From an uncultured bacterium (GTDB taxonomy: Bacteria; Cyanobacteriota; Vampirovibrionia; Gastranaerophilales; Gastranaerophilaceae): DNA of 45,149 bases. Position numbers and translations under genes: made by a program. Positions 17,420 to 25,247 of this stretch are shown piece by piece; positions within the stretch are counted from its first letter, which is position 1; each line of letters starts with the position of its first letter. The notes beneath the pieces were generated by a model. It was not told where the DNA came from, ran no database searches, and worked only from the letters and a program-made list of their open reading frames with translations. Location: contig CASEYP010000014.1 in the NCBI GenBank assembly GCA_949292185.1, positions 1 to 45,149 of the forward strand. Direction: 5' to 3'.

Positions 17420-18764
17420 TATCTTCCTCCACCAATAATTTTAAAGTATTCTCATTCAATCTAAAATATATTGCTGCATCAGTTTCTTTGTCTATTGCAT
17501 TTAATAAAACTTTTAATTGATCAATGGATTCAGGATTATCTACACTATATTTAACATTGAGCAAATACGTTGTTTTATTTAATCTCCTAAATAAATGATT
17601 GTAATTATTTATATTAACTAAAATCATTTCCGTTGGATTTATTTTTGCTAATTTTGAAAAAATTTCTTCATATACTGACTCTTTAAATTCGCCTAAACTC
17701 TTTATATATTCAAAAATAACTATTTTCTTTTTATCTGAATACATATGACTAAATTCATCTAAGGACTTTAATACTGAATTAACACTAACTTTCTGTGAAT
17801 TCATAACAAAATAATCATTATGATTTTTCTTATATATATCAAACAAATTTGTACTTGGAATAAAGCCGTCCAAATCAAATTGCTCATTTTGAAATTGATT
17901 ATTTAAAAAAGTAATGACTAAATTTTTGTATGGAACTAAATAATCAAAAACTTCTTCATTTTCACATTCAGAACATTTAGAAATTTCACTTGTCAAATGA
18001 ACTTTGTCGGATAAATAATATGGAAGATAATCTAATACTAAACTATTATCTTCACTTATTGTAATTGAATTTACAAATGAAGGATTGTCTATAGATTTCA
18101 ACAATTCATCAGATAAACTCTTCAAATCCTCATACAAATTCATATTATAAATTGAAGACTTAGTAAAAATAATATTATTATTTGGAAAATTTTGAGCAAT
18201 TGCAACAAGTCCTAATTTTTCAGGAATTGCTTCAGCAATTATACAATCAGTATTTTCTTCAGCTGATAAAATAGGTTCAAAAAGTTTTTGCCAACAATTC
18301 CAACCTGATTTTGCAGCTGATATTTTATATTTCTCGCCTAAGGCGTACTCCAACATTTCAACCACATCAGAAGTACCCTCTGTCCCAACAACGGTAATAA
18401 TCTTGCCGTTATAATACATAAGAGTCTCCAAAATAGTTGATAATGCTAAATTATAAATATTAGGAACAAATGCTAAAAATTCTACCTGAGTTCCAAATAT
18501 TTTCATAAATGAATTTAACCAAATTTTATACTTATCACTAGCGAGCAATTTATTATTAAAAACTACACCTTTACAGTGCGGATTTTTAAAAACCTTATTC
18601 AAAACACTCTCAAAATCCTGCGAACTAACTAATGGTATAAATATAAAATCGTATTCTTTTTTTACAGCATTTTCTAAGGAACAAGAAAATCCGTAATCCT
18701 TACCCTCATATACAAATTTATAAGGCTGCAATTTAAATTTATTTACAAAAGTATTTATATCCAT
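17403..18764 (-). CDS. Degenerate Mur-ligase-like protein (P-loop lost)
   Basis: A 453-residue protein that looks like a decayed or repurposed MurF-type paralog. Around residues 121-140 it reads KIITVVGTEGTSDVVEMLEY, which lines up with KYIAITGSIGKTSTTEMLYG of the neighbouring ligase. The Lys-Thr of the P-loop is replaced (GTEGTSD, 127-133), so ATP use is unlikely. The preceding FVPNIYNLALSTI also parallels the neighbour. The rest is weakly conserved, with a C-S-E-C pair in the middle. It starts directly after the CapA-like stop, with no gap, and runs into the active-looking ligase. A structural partner role is inferred. Confidence 0.65.
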   Translation of the reverse strand: MDINTFVNKFKLQPYKFVYEGKDYGFSCSLENAVKKEYDFIFIPLVSSQDFESVLNKVFKNPHCKGVVFNNKLLASDKYKIWLNSFMKIFGTQVEFLAFVPNIYNLALSTILETLMYYNGKIITVVGTEGTSDVVEMLEYALGEKYKISAAKSGWNCWQKLFEPILSAEENTDCIIAEAIPEKLGLVAIAQNFPNNNIIFTKSSIYNMNLYEDLKSLSDELLKSIDNPSFVNSITISEDNSLVLDYLPYYLSDKVHLTSEISKCSECENEEVFDYLVPYKNLVITFLNNQFQNEQFDLDGFIPSTNLFDIYKKNHNDYFVMNSQKVSVNSVLKSLDEFSHMYSDKKKIVIFEYIKSLGEFKESVYEEIFSKLAKINPTEMILVNINNYNHLFRRLNKTTYLLNVKYSVDNPESIDQLKVLLNAIDKETDAAIYFRLNENTLKLLVEEDNEIFG

Positions 18765-19820
18765 CTACGCAATCCTAATACTTATTACACCATTGTCATT
18801 ATTCACAACCGCACTATTTTGCAAATCTTGAGAATCTTCAAATAGCAAATCCATAAAATCAGAAAGTTCAGATTCAAAAATCGGTCTTGTTTGTGGCATA
18901 TAAGATTGATTATCCATATATGTAGGATAAACGGTTACGCCAGTTGAAATTCCACCATTACTTTCTTCTTTAAGGGTCAATAACGCTCCCATATTATATG
19001 AAAATACTTTTGCGCCAAAGTTAGCAGGAAATATAAAATTACCTAAACCATATAAAATAAGTTTTCCGTTATACATTTCAACAGAATTCATCATATGTGG
19101 TCCGTGACCAAACACAAAATCAGCTCCTGCATCTACAAAACTATGAGCATAATCAATTTGTAACTGAGTTTTCTTCATTAAATCAAAACCAAAATGTGGG
19201 AAAACTACAATTAAGGCATTTTTATCAGAAGTTTTTATTGCTCGAATTGATTGATTTAAAGTTTCAGGAGTTAACAGATAAACACCTTCTTTATTTGCGC
19301 CAGCGTAAAATTTAAAATCTTCATCATAATCTTTTCTATACTTATACCCGCCAAAAACATACAAGTTAACCTTTGAATTTCCAACAATAATTTGTTTTAT
19401 AAAAGGTAATCCTGCATTATGAAGATTTAATCCTGCACCAAAATAACAAATATTTTCGCCTGATAATATATTTATTGTATCTTCCAATCCTTGCTTATCA
19501 TAATCCATAGAATGATTATTTCCAAGTGAAACAGCCTGAATATTGTTTTTCTTCATCAATGGAATAATTTTTGAAGCGTCCGCCCAATGCAATATTGTTT
19601 TTTTATGCGTTAAAGATGAATTAGTTCTTGCTGTTAGTGTAGTTTCTAAATTCACAATATTAAAATCAAAACTATTTAATATACCTGAAACTTTTTCCAA
19701 TAAATAATCGTAACCATATTGTCTCAAAACACTTATATGTTCTGTCAAATCATACTTAGCTTGATAATTTTCACCTGTTGTAAAATCACCCCAGAAACCA
19801 ATTTTATAAACATTACTCAT
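18765..19820 (-). CDS. CapA/PgsA-like metallophosphatase-fold protein
   Basis: A 351-residue member of the PGA_cap (CapA) family, which has a calcineurin-like fold. Family blocks are visible: GD at 11-12, NLE at 57-59, GNNH at 100-103 followed by D106, PHFG at 208-211 (usually PHWG) and GHGPHMM from 238. CapA proteins are known from poly-gamma-glutamate capsule loci, where a Mur-ligase-like CapB makes the polymer. Here no signal peptide or membrane anchor is present and no CapC-like gene follows, so capsule synthesis is not established. First gene of a tight three-gene cassette with the two MurF-like proteins. Confidence 0.82.
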   Translation of the reverse strand: MSNVYKIGFWGDFTTGENYQAKYDLTEHISVLRQYGYDYLLEKVSGILNSFDFNIVNLETTLTARTNSSLTHKKTILHWADASKIIPLMKKNNIQAVSLGNNHSMDYDKQGLEDTINILSGENICYFGAGLNLHNAGLPFIKQIIVGNSKVNLYVFGGYKYRKDYDEDFKFYAGANKEGVYLLTPETLNQSIRAIKTSDKNALIVVFPHFGFDLMKKTQLQIDYAHSFVDAGADFVFGHGPHMMNSVEMYNGKLILYGLGNFIFPANFGAKVFSYNMGALLTLKEESNGGISTGVTVYPTYMDNQSYMPQTRPIFESELSDFMDLLFEDSQDLQNSAVVNNDNGVISIRIA

Positions 19821-19853
19821 AATATTCTAAAACCTATAAACTATAACAAATCT

Positions 19854-19881
19854 ATTGTATCAATTATATAAATAAAATCAA
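19854..19881 (-). promoter_or_regulatory. Possible promoter of the CapA/MurF-like cassette
   Basis: On the minus strand TTGATT (19876-19881) and TACAAT (19854-19859) are separated by 16 bases. They lie just downstream of the flotillin terminator and 34 bases before the CapA-like ATG. The match is moderate in an AT-rich stretch. Confidence 0.35.
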
Positions 19882-19887
19882 CATAAA

Positions 19888-19920
19888 AAAGATTGAATTT
19901 TATAATAAAATTCAATCTTT
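19888..19920 (-). terminator. Intrinsic terminator of the rel-nfeD-flotillin operon
   Basis: A 15-bp perfect stem, AAAGATTGAATTTTA against TAAAATTCAATCTTT with a 3-base loop. On the minus strand it runs into a T-tract (the A-run at 19885-19890). It lies 30 bases past the flotillin stop. Confidence 0.88.
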
Positions 19921-19949
19921 TTCTTATTATAGAAATTTTAAAATTAAAC

Positions 19950-21395
19950 TTATTTTTCAGAAGCTTTTTGAGTTGATTCTTTAACTTCATTGACAATTTC
20001 AGATGCAACATCAGAAGGTTTATCAAATCCATTATCAACCTTGCCTAGAATTTGTGGAAGTTCAATTCCTGCTTGATTTGCCAAATCATGCATTGCAGGT
20101 AGAGCTTTTATTAAATCTTTCATAAAATTAGCTGTTGTAGAACCGTTAGCTGAGCCTGAACCGCCATCCCAAACTGTAATTTTATCAAATTTAATATTCT
20201 TAATAGCTTCAACTTGTTTTTCAACGATTTTTTCAATTTTTTCAATCATCAAGAAACTTGTAGCAATTTCAGGTCTGTTTTGAGAAATTTTAACAAGATC
20301 ATCATAACCTTTTGCCTTAGCTTCTAATACTGCTTTCACACCTTCTGCTTCTGCAAAATATTTTGCCTTAATTGCATCTGCTTGACCTAGTGCTACTCTT
20401 CTTATTCTTTCAGCTTCCGCATCAGCTTCTACTTGAATTTTTAATTTTTCAACTTCTTGACGAGCAAGTTCTTCTTTCTTTAATTTTGCTTCTTCTTGCT
20501 CTTTTTGTGCCATTAAAACATCTCTTTGAGCATTTGCTTTTGCAACTTCACCTTCTCTATATGCATCAGCCTGTTTTACTGATAATGTTGCATTGTATTC
20601 AGCAATATTTGCTTTCGCAATATTTTCACCTTCTACTGCTTGTGCTTCAAGTTCTGCTGTTTTAATACGTTGTTCTTTATCTGCATTTGTTTTACCAATT
20701 TCAGTTTGAGCAGTTTGTTCTGCAACTTGAACTTCTTTTTCTTTGTTTGCTGAAGCTTCACCAACTGCACCAAGTTTTTCTTGTTGTGCAACTTCTACTT
20801 TTGCTTTGTTGATTGCTTCTGCTGCTGCTTTTTTACCTATCGCATCAATATAACCTGATTCATCTGTTATATCTTTTATGTTTACGTTGATTATTTCAAG
20901 CCCAATTTTATTCAACTCTGTATTAACATTTGCGTTAATTTGTTCTAAGAATTTTTCTCTATCTTGGTTAATTTCTTCAATAGTTAATGTTGCAATTGCT
21001 AAACGTAATTGACCCAAAATTATATCACTTGCTTGAGTGATAACATCTTGTTTTGATAAACCTAACAAACGTTCCGCAGCATTTATCATTATTGTAGGAT
21101 TTGTTGAAATACCAAATGTGAATGTTGAAGGTACTGCAACACGAATATTTCCTTTTGATAAAGCTCCCTTTAGATCAATATCTGTTGTCATTGGTTCTAA
21201 TGATAAAACTCCATAATCTTGAATTAATGGGATTATAAAAGTTCCACCACCGTGAACACATTTTGCTGTTTTTTCTCCGCCTGTTTTACCATAAACTACG
21301 ATAATTTTGTTTGAAGGACATCTTTTGTATTGATTTGCGATAAATACAAACACGGAAATCAACACTAACGCGCCTGCAATAATTAAACCGAACAT
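19950..21395 (-). CDS. floT: Flotillin-family SPFH membrane scaffold protein
   Basis: A 481-residue flotillin (YuaG/FloT type). One N-terminal membrane segment (about 2-20) is followed by the SPFH domain (about 25-190: KIIVVYGKTGGEKTAKCVHGG at its start, then NINQDREKF-like helices). A long Ala/Glu/Lys coiled coil spans about 190-370, rich in EA and KA repeats. The tail is short and Gly/Ser-containing. Flotillins organise membrane microdomains and protein complexes. The gene follows an NfeD/YuaF-like protein, the classic flotillin partner, with an AAGGAGA ribosome site. A strong terminator follows. Confidence 0.93.
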   Translation of the reverse strand: MFGLIIAGALVLISVFVFIANQYKRCPSNKIIVVYGKTGGEKTAKCVHGGGTFIIPLIQDYGVLSLEPMTTDIDLKGALSKGNIRVAVPSTFTFGISTNPTIMINAAERLLGLSKQDVITQASDIILGQLRLAIATLTIEEINQDREKFLEQINANVNTELNKIGLEIINVNIKDITDESGYIDAIGKKAAAEAINKAKVEVAQQEKLGAVGEASANKEKEVQVAEQTAQTEIGKTNADKEQRIKTAELEAQAVEGENIAKANIAEYNATLSVKQADAYREGEVAKANAQRDVLMAQKEQEEAKLKKEELARQEVEKLKIQVEADAEAERIRRVALGQADAIKAKYFAEAEGVKAVLEAKAKGYDDLVKISQNRPEIATSFLMIEKIEKIVEKQVEAIKNIKFDKITVWDGGSGSANGSTTANFMKDLIKALPAMHDLANQAGIELPQILGKVDNGFDKPSDVASEIVNEVKESTQKASEK

Positions 21396-21430
21396 CTCTT
21401 TTCTCCTTGTTTTATAACTACTACCTATAA

Positions 21431-21997
21431 TTATTTTTTAAATTTTTCGATATATAATAATTCATCTTCAACTTTTACAACTTTAACCATATCAAATGAA
21501 TTTATTTTTTCGTCTGATTGATTAACTGCATTAACAACTGAAAGCTGACCACTAATTTCAATTTCTACTTGACCTTTTGCTTTAGGTTCAAAAGAAGTAT
21601 AAGCTTTACCAACTTTATTTAATGCGGTTGAGTAATCCTTTTTAACATTTTTTTCAAGCTTCTTTGCCAAAAACATCAAATATGCAGTTACAAACATAAA
21701 AATAAAACCGACAACTAAAGCCAGAACCAAATTTAAAATTTGTCCAAATTCAAACTGGTGCAGACCTGCATACCCCATCCAGCCAAAGCCCATAAAAAAG
21801 GCAATTACAGTCTGAATTGATATAAAGCTAAAAGACGGATCAGTATCAGTTTCAGTATTAAAATCTGCACTAACTTCACTATCACCACCAACAATCATAA
21901 ACAATAACATCTTTAAAACAAATACGACTGTTGAAAATAACGCAACATAAAAATAAATTTTCCAGATATTATCTAACGTAATAATTGGTACTGCCAT
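21431..21997 (-). CDS. NfeD/YuaF-like membrane protein, flotillin partner
   Basis: A 188-residue protein with membrane segments near 12-36, 58-78 and 85-110, an extramembrane linker after GGDSE (37-41), and a beta-rich C-terminal domain (about 125-188) consistent with the OB fold of the NfeD family. The GGD loop and the FMGFGWMGYAGL segment are typical of the YuaF/NfeD1b group, which is encoded next to flotillins. Only 12 bases separate it from rel, and 35 from floT, so all three are probably co-transcribed. Function in membrane organisation is inferred from the family. Confidence 0.85.
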   Translation of the reverse strand: MAVPIITLDNIWKIYFYVALFSTVVFVLKMLLFMIVGGDSEVSADFNTETDTDPSFSFISIQTVIAFFMGFGWMGYAGLHQFEFGQILNLVLALVVGFIFMFVTAYLMFLAKKLEKNVKKDYSTALNKVGKAYTSFEPKAKGQVEIEISGQLSVVNAVNQSDEKINSFDMVKVVKVEDELLYIEKFKK

Positions 21998-22009
21998 AAG
22001 TTTTAACTC

Positions 22010-24235
22010 CTATTTTTTATTTTTATCACTATGTTTTTCAGGCTTCTTGCCTTTATAATTTTTTTGATTTTTGGATACAGAAGATTTTTTCAACATACTT
22101 GATGAAGTTTGAATACGTTTTACACTATAAACATCAGGTAATGACTGAATACAAGCAATAACTTTTCTCAAGGTATCAATATTATCAAGCTCTAAACCGA
22201 TTTCAATAATACCTACGTGATTTTTAGTTTTAATATTTGCATTTACAATATTTGCGTTGTTATCTGAAACAGCTGAAATAACATCTTTCAATAGACCCAT
22301 TTTTTCAGCAGTTTCAATACGAATAGTTGTATTATATGTTTTATTTGTATTTATACCCGCCCATTTTATATGCATCAAACGTTCCTGAGGAATTGTTTCT
22401 AAGGTTTTACAATCAACCCTATGCACAGAAACTCCCTTTGATCGAGTAACAACACCGACAATAGGTTCACCTGGGATTGGGGAACAACACATTGCAAACG
22501 AGTACATCAAACCTTCTAAACCTTCAATATCCTTATCAGAACTTTTCCTGTTTGATGTATGGAATGCATCTTCAGGTTTCTTTTCTTGAGGTTTTTTAAG
22601 TTTATTTATGACTTTACTTAATGTCGTTTCACCATAACCTAATGCTGCAAATAAGTCTTCTGCAGATTGGTAATTCATTATTTTTGCAACTTTATCAAAC
22701 TCACCTTGTTTTACATAATCATCAAACACGGCTTTTGTTAATTCGTGTTCAAGGTTTGCTTTTCCAAGTTTGACGTGCTCTTCTCTATTATTCTTCTTAA
22801 ACCATTGTCTAATTTTTTGTGCAGCTTGTTTTGTCACAACAAAAGTCAACCAATCTAAACGCGGAGCCGGTGTTTTTGATGTTAAAATTTCAACAATATC
22901 TCCATTTTTTATCTTTGTATTTAATGGAACGATACGACCGTTTATTAAAGCACCAACAGTTTTATGCCCTACATCTGAGTGAATTCTATATGAAAAGTCA
23001 ACAGGTGTAGCATTTTTTGGTAAATCCAAGACATCGCCATTTGGAGTAAATGCAAAAACTTGATCTGAAAATAAATCTAATTTTACACTTTTTACATAAT
23101 CTTCAGCATTTTTCATTTCCTTGTCATATTCAACAAGTTTATGCATCCAAGAAAACTTCAAATCAGAAGCTTTATCAGCTTTTTGAGAGCCTTTTTCTTT
23201 ATATCTCCAGTGAGCTGCAATACCATATTCTGCAACTTGGTGCATTTGCCAAGTTCTAATTTGAACTTCCAAAGGTTTTGATCTTGGACCAATTACAGAC
23301 GTGTGCAAAGATTGATACATATTACCTTTTGGCATAGCAATATAATCTTTAAATCTTCCCGGAATAGGCTTAAATTGGGAATGAATTAATCCCAACACTT
23401 CATAACACTCTCTAACAGTATCAACAATAACCCTTACAGCTGTAATATCATACAAATCATCAAATGCAATATTTTGACGCTTCATTTTTGCATAAATACT
23501 GTAATAATGTTTTGCACGACCTGTAATCTGAGCATTTATACCACTTTTTTTAACATCCTGAGAAATCTTATCAATCAGCATATTAACAGTCAATTCTCTA
23601 TCTGCCTTTGTTTGAGCTACCAATTGAACAATTTCATAATATTTATCAGGATCTAAATATTTTAAAGCTAAATCTTCTAACTCGGCTTTAATTTTATAAA
23701 TACCAAGACGATTTGCTAAAGGTGCAAATATATCTAAAGTTTCTTGAGCAATTTTCTTTTGCTTAGATTCTTCCATAAAATTTAGAGTTCTCATATTGTG
23801 AAGCCTATCTGCAAGCTTCAAAAATATAACTCTAACATCATTAGCCATTGCAATAAATAAGCGTCTAAAATTTTCAGCCTGACGTTCTTCTTTTGACTTA
23901 AATTTTAACTTACTAAGCTTTGTAACACCCTGAACTAAACTTAAAACATCTGAACCAAACATTTGTTCAATAACTTCAGGCTTAGTGTCAGTATCTTCTA
24001 AAACATCATGCAAAAATGCGGCAATCAAAGTATGCGTATCAACTTCTAAATTTGCAAGAATCTTTGCAACTTCGCAAGGATGAATAATATAAGGTTCTCC
24101 CGACACTCTAAATTGACCATCATGGAGTTTTTTAGCAAACTTATACGCCTTTTCGATTAAATCTATATCTTCTTGCGAATGCTTTTGCGCAATTAATAAT
24201 TCTTTTATTTCTTTAAATGTTTCTATGTCTGACAT
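22010..24235 (-). CDS. rel: Bifunctional (p)ppGpp synthetase/hydrolase Rel
   Basis: A long RelA/SpoT homolog of 741 residues that makes and breaks (p)ppGpp. The HD hydrolase domain has H76-D77 in FLHDVLEDTD and LKLADRLHNMRTL. The synthetase has HYYSIYAKMKRQ, YDITAVRVIV and GRFKDYIAMPKGNMYQSLHT. The RFKD motif is the RxKD type of bifunctional Rel/SpoT rather than the ExDD type of E. coli RelA. A TGS domain (about 385-445), a conserved Cys-Cys block (FAMCCSPIPGE) and a C-terminal ACT domain follow. No Shine-Dalgarno is seen; TATCAT lies nine bases before the ATG, so the leader must be very short. Confidence 0.96.
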   Translation of the reverse strand: MSDIETFKEIKELLIAQKHSQEDIDLIEKAYKFAKKLHDGQFRVSGEPYIIHPCEVAKILANLEVDTHTLIAAFLHDVLEDTDTKPEVIEQMFGSDVLSLVQGVTKLSKLKFKSKEERQAENFRRLFIAMANDVRVIFLKLADRLHNMRTLNFMEESKQKKIAQETLDIFAPLANRLGIYKIKAELEDLALKYLDPDKYYEIVQLVAQTKADRELTVNMLIDKISQDVKKSGINAQITGRAKHYYSIYAKMKRQNIAFDDLYDITAVRVIVDTVRECYEVLGLIHSQFKPIPGRFKDYIAMPKGNMYQSLHTSVIGPRSKPLEVQIRTWQMHQVAEYGIAAHWRYKEKGSQKADKASDLKFSWMHKLVEYDKEMKNAEDYVKSVKLDLFSDQVFAFTPNGDVLDLPKNATPVDFSYRIHSDVGHKTVGALINGRIVPLNTKIKNGDIVEILTSKTPAPRLDWLTFVVTKQAAQKIRQWFKKNNREEHVKLGKANLEHELTKAVFDDYVKQGEFDKVAKIMNYQSAEDLFAALGYGETTLSKVINKLKKPQEKKPEDAFHTSNRKSSDKDIEGLEGLMYSFAMCCSPIPGEPIVGVVTRSKGVSVHRVDCKTLETIPQERLMHIKWAGINTNKTYNTTIRIETAEKMGLLKDVISAVSDNNANIVNANIKTKNHVGIIEIGLELDNIDTLRKVIACIQSLPDVYSVKRIQTSSSMLKKSSVSKNQKNYKGKKPEKHSDKNKK

Positions 24236-24322
24236 AATAGATTTATGATATAAATTATATTTATTATTTTCAAGAAAAATTAAAAAATTTCATCTAAAGA
24301 TATTAGAAACTTTTATTTATGA

Positions 24323-24328
24323 TAAAAT
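24323..24328 (+). promoter_or_regulatory. -10-like hexamer of a probable leaderless mRNA
   Basis: TAAAAT, preceded by TGA, stands exactly six bases before the ATG at 24335. No ribosome site is present. The layout is identical to those before murF, tsaD and ribD. Confidence 0.5.
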
Positions 24329-24334
24329 TTACAT

Positions 24335-24619
24335 ATGATAAAAGAAACGTCCGATGGTGTAATAATTAATATTAAGATTTCTCCAAATTCATCTAAAAAT
24401 GAAATACTTAATGATGGAGAAATTCACAAAATAAAAATAACTTCACCTCCTATTGATGGAAAAGCAAACAAAGCTTTAATTGAATATTTATCAAAGAGCT
24501 TTAAAATACCAAAAACATCAATAAAAATATTAAAAGGAGAAACATCAAAAGAAAAAACAATTTTATTCGAAACGTCAAACCAAGAAAAAAGAGATTTACT
24601 AAAAAATACATTTAAATAA
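24335..24619 (+). CDS. YggU/UPF0235 (DUF167) family protein
   Basis: A 94-residue single-domain protein of the DUF167/YggU family. The conserved core ISPNSSKNEI, KIKITSPPIDGKANKALIEYL and IKILKGETSKEKTI is clear and full length. The family has a compact alpha/beta fold; its molecular function is not established. It is the first gene after the divergent rel promoter region, and the only start is the ATG at 24335 with a -10-like box just upstream. Confidence 0.88.
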   Translation: MIKETSDGVIINIKISPNSSKNEILNDGEIHKIKITSPPIDGKANKALIEYLSKSFKIPKTSIKILKGETSKEKTILFETSNQEKRDLLKNTFK

Positions 24620-24673
24620 CTAGCAAAAAATAAAATTAGGAGTTTTAAAACAAAAAAGGGGTAAAATTAGAAA

Positions 24674-25021
24674 ATGAATATCAGCAAAATAAATCCGCTA
24701 GGTTACGAAACTAAAACAGAAAAAGGAAACACCTATAAAAGTTCAAACGCAGGGAAATATTGTACTGTCGCTGCTTTTGCCGCAATGGACGCCAGTCCTT
24801 ATATATTTAAAAAGAGCCAAACTGCAAAATTTATTTCTGGAGGAGATTGGATAATGAGCCTTGCTTCAATGTGCAAAATTAAAGTTCCTGAAAAATATAA
24901 AGGTATTTTAACAGGACTAGGCATTGCCATAGACTTAGCAATAGCCTATGGTTGCGGGAAAATGATTGATGATTCTATTAATAGAAAAAGAATTGCTAAA
25001 GCTGATTCTATAAAAAAATAG
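24674..25021 (+). CDS. Lineage-specific small membrane protein
   Basis: Not recognised. A 115-residue protein with a polar N-terminus (MNISKINPLGYETKTEKG), a moderately hydrophobic segment at about 30-47, and a stronger one near 80-97 (GILTGLGIAIDLAIAYGCG) followed by a basic tail. One or two membrane passes are likely. The gene follows the YggU gene by 54 bases, with a GGGG-containing site upstream of its ATG. It is followed by the promoter of the His leader region, so it probably is not co-transcribed with the large membrane protein downstream. Confidence 0.6.
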   Translation: MNISKINPLGYETKTEKGNTYKSSNAGKYCTVAAFAAMDASPYIFKKSQTAKFISGGDWIMSLASMCKIKVPEKYKGILTGLGIAIDLAIAYGCGKMIDDSINRKRIAKADSIKK

Positions 25022-25023
25022 AC

Positions 25024-25051
25024 TTTACAATTCAATTATTTTCGATATAAT
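25024..25051 (+). promoter_or_regulatory. Promoter of the His-leader attenuator transcript
   Basis: TTTACA (25024-25029) and a consensus TATAAT (25046-25051) are separated by 16 bases. They begin immediately after the stop of the preceding gene. The predicted start near 25058 leaves about 23 nt before the leader-peptide ATG. Confidence 0.75.
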
Positions 25052-25080
25052 AAATAATAAAAAAGGAAATTAATAATAAA

Positions 25081-25140
25081 ATGACAAAATATATTTTACA
25101 ACAACATCATAATCATCATATCAACCTGAAGAGGTTGTAG
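25081..25140 (+). CDS. Histidine leader peptide (19 aa)
   Basis: A short ORF encoding MTKYILQQHHNHHINLKRL, ending in TAG at 25138-25140. Four of five consecutive codons (25105-25119) are His CAT. An AAGGA-type site at 25063-25067 lies upstream, at the long spacing also seen for other genes here. The His codons precede three mutually exclusive RNA helices, exactly as in his-operon leader peptides (E. coli HisL has seven consecutive His). The peptide itself would have no function; its translation would report charged His-tRNA levels. Confidence 0.78.
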   Translation: MTKYILQQHHNHHINLKRL

Positions 25141-25234
25141 GATTGATGATGCGCTTGTAAAATAAAAAATTTCAATTCTTATAACAACTTCTTCAGGATA
25201 ACTAAGCGAGAAGTTGTTTTTTAGTAAAGAATTG
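25094..25234 (+). promoter_or_regulatory. Transcription attenuator with histidine leader
   Basis: Helix 1:2 pairs CAACCT (25122-25127) with AGGTTG (25132-25137) around a GAAG loop, inside a larger hairpin closed by TTTTACAA (25094-25101) and TTGTAAAA (25155-25162). The antiterminator 2:3 pairs GAAGAGGTTGT (25128-25138) with ACAACTTCTTC (25184-25194): 11 pairs, one a G-U. The terminator 3:4 pairs AACAACTTCT (25183-25192) with AGAAGTTGTT (25209-25218), followed by T25219-25222. A flanking CAATTCTT/AAGAATTG pair (25173-25180/25227-25234) ends at the next ribosome site. A ribosome stalled at the His codons would mask strand 1 and favour read-through. Confidence 0.8.
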
Positions 25235-25247
25235 AGGTTAAAATATT

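Noticed and set aside
19841-20038. 65-aa minus-strand frame overlapping the flotillin 3' end
   Set aside because: It covers the terminator hairpin and an out-of-frame part of floT; the sequence is low-complexity Leu/Lys.
20372-20665. Leu-rich open frame opposite the flotillin gene
   Set aside because: It is the antisense of the Glu/Ala/Lys coiled-coil codons of floT, which read as Leu/Phe runs on the other strand. No ribosome site and no plausible protein.
25105-25119. CATCAT repeats read as a simple-sequence repeat or part of a hairpin only
   Set aside because: They fall in frame in a short ORF with a start, a stop and a ribosome site, directly before a three-way alternative RNA fold. The leader-peptide reading explains more.
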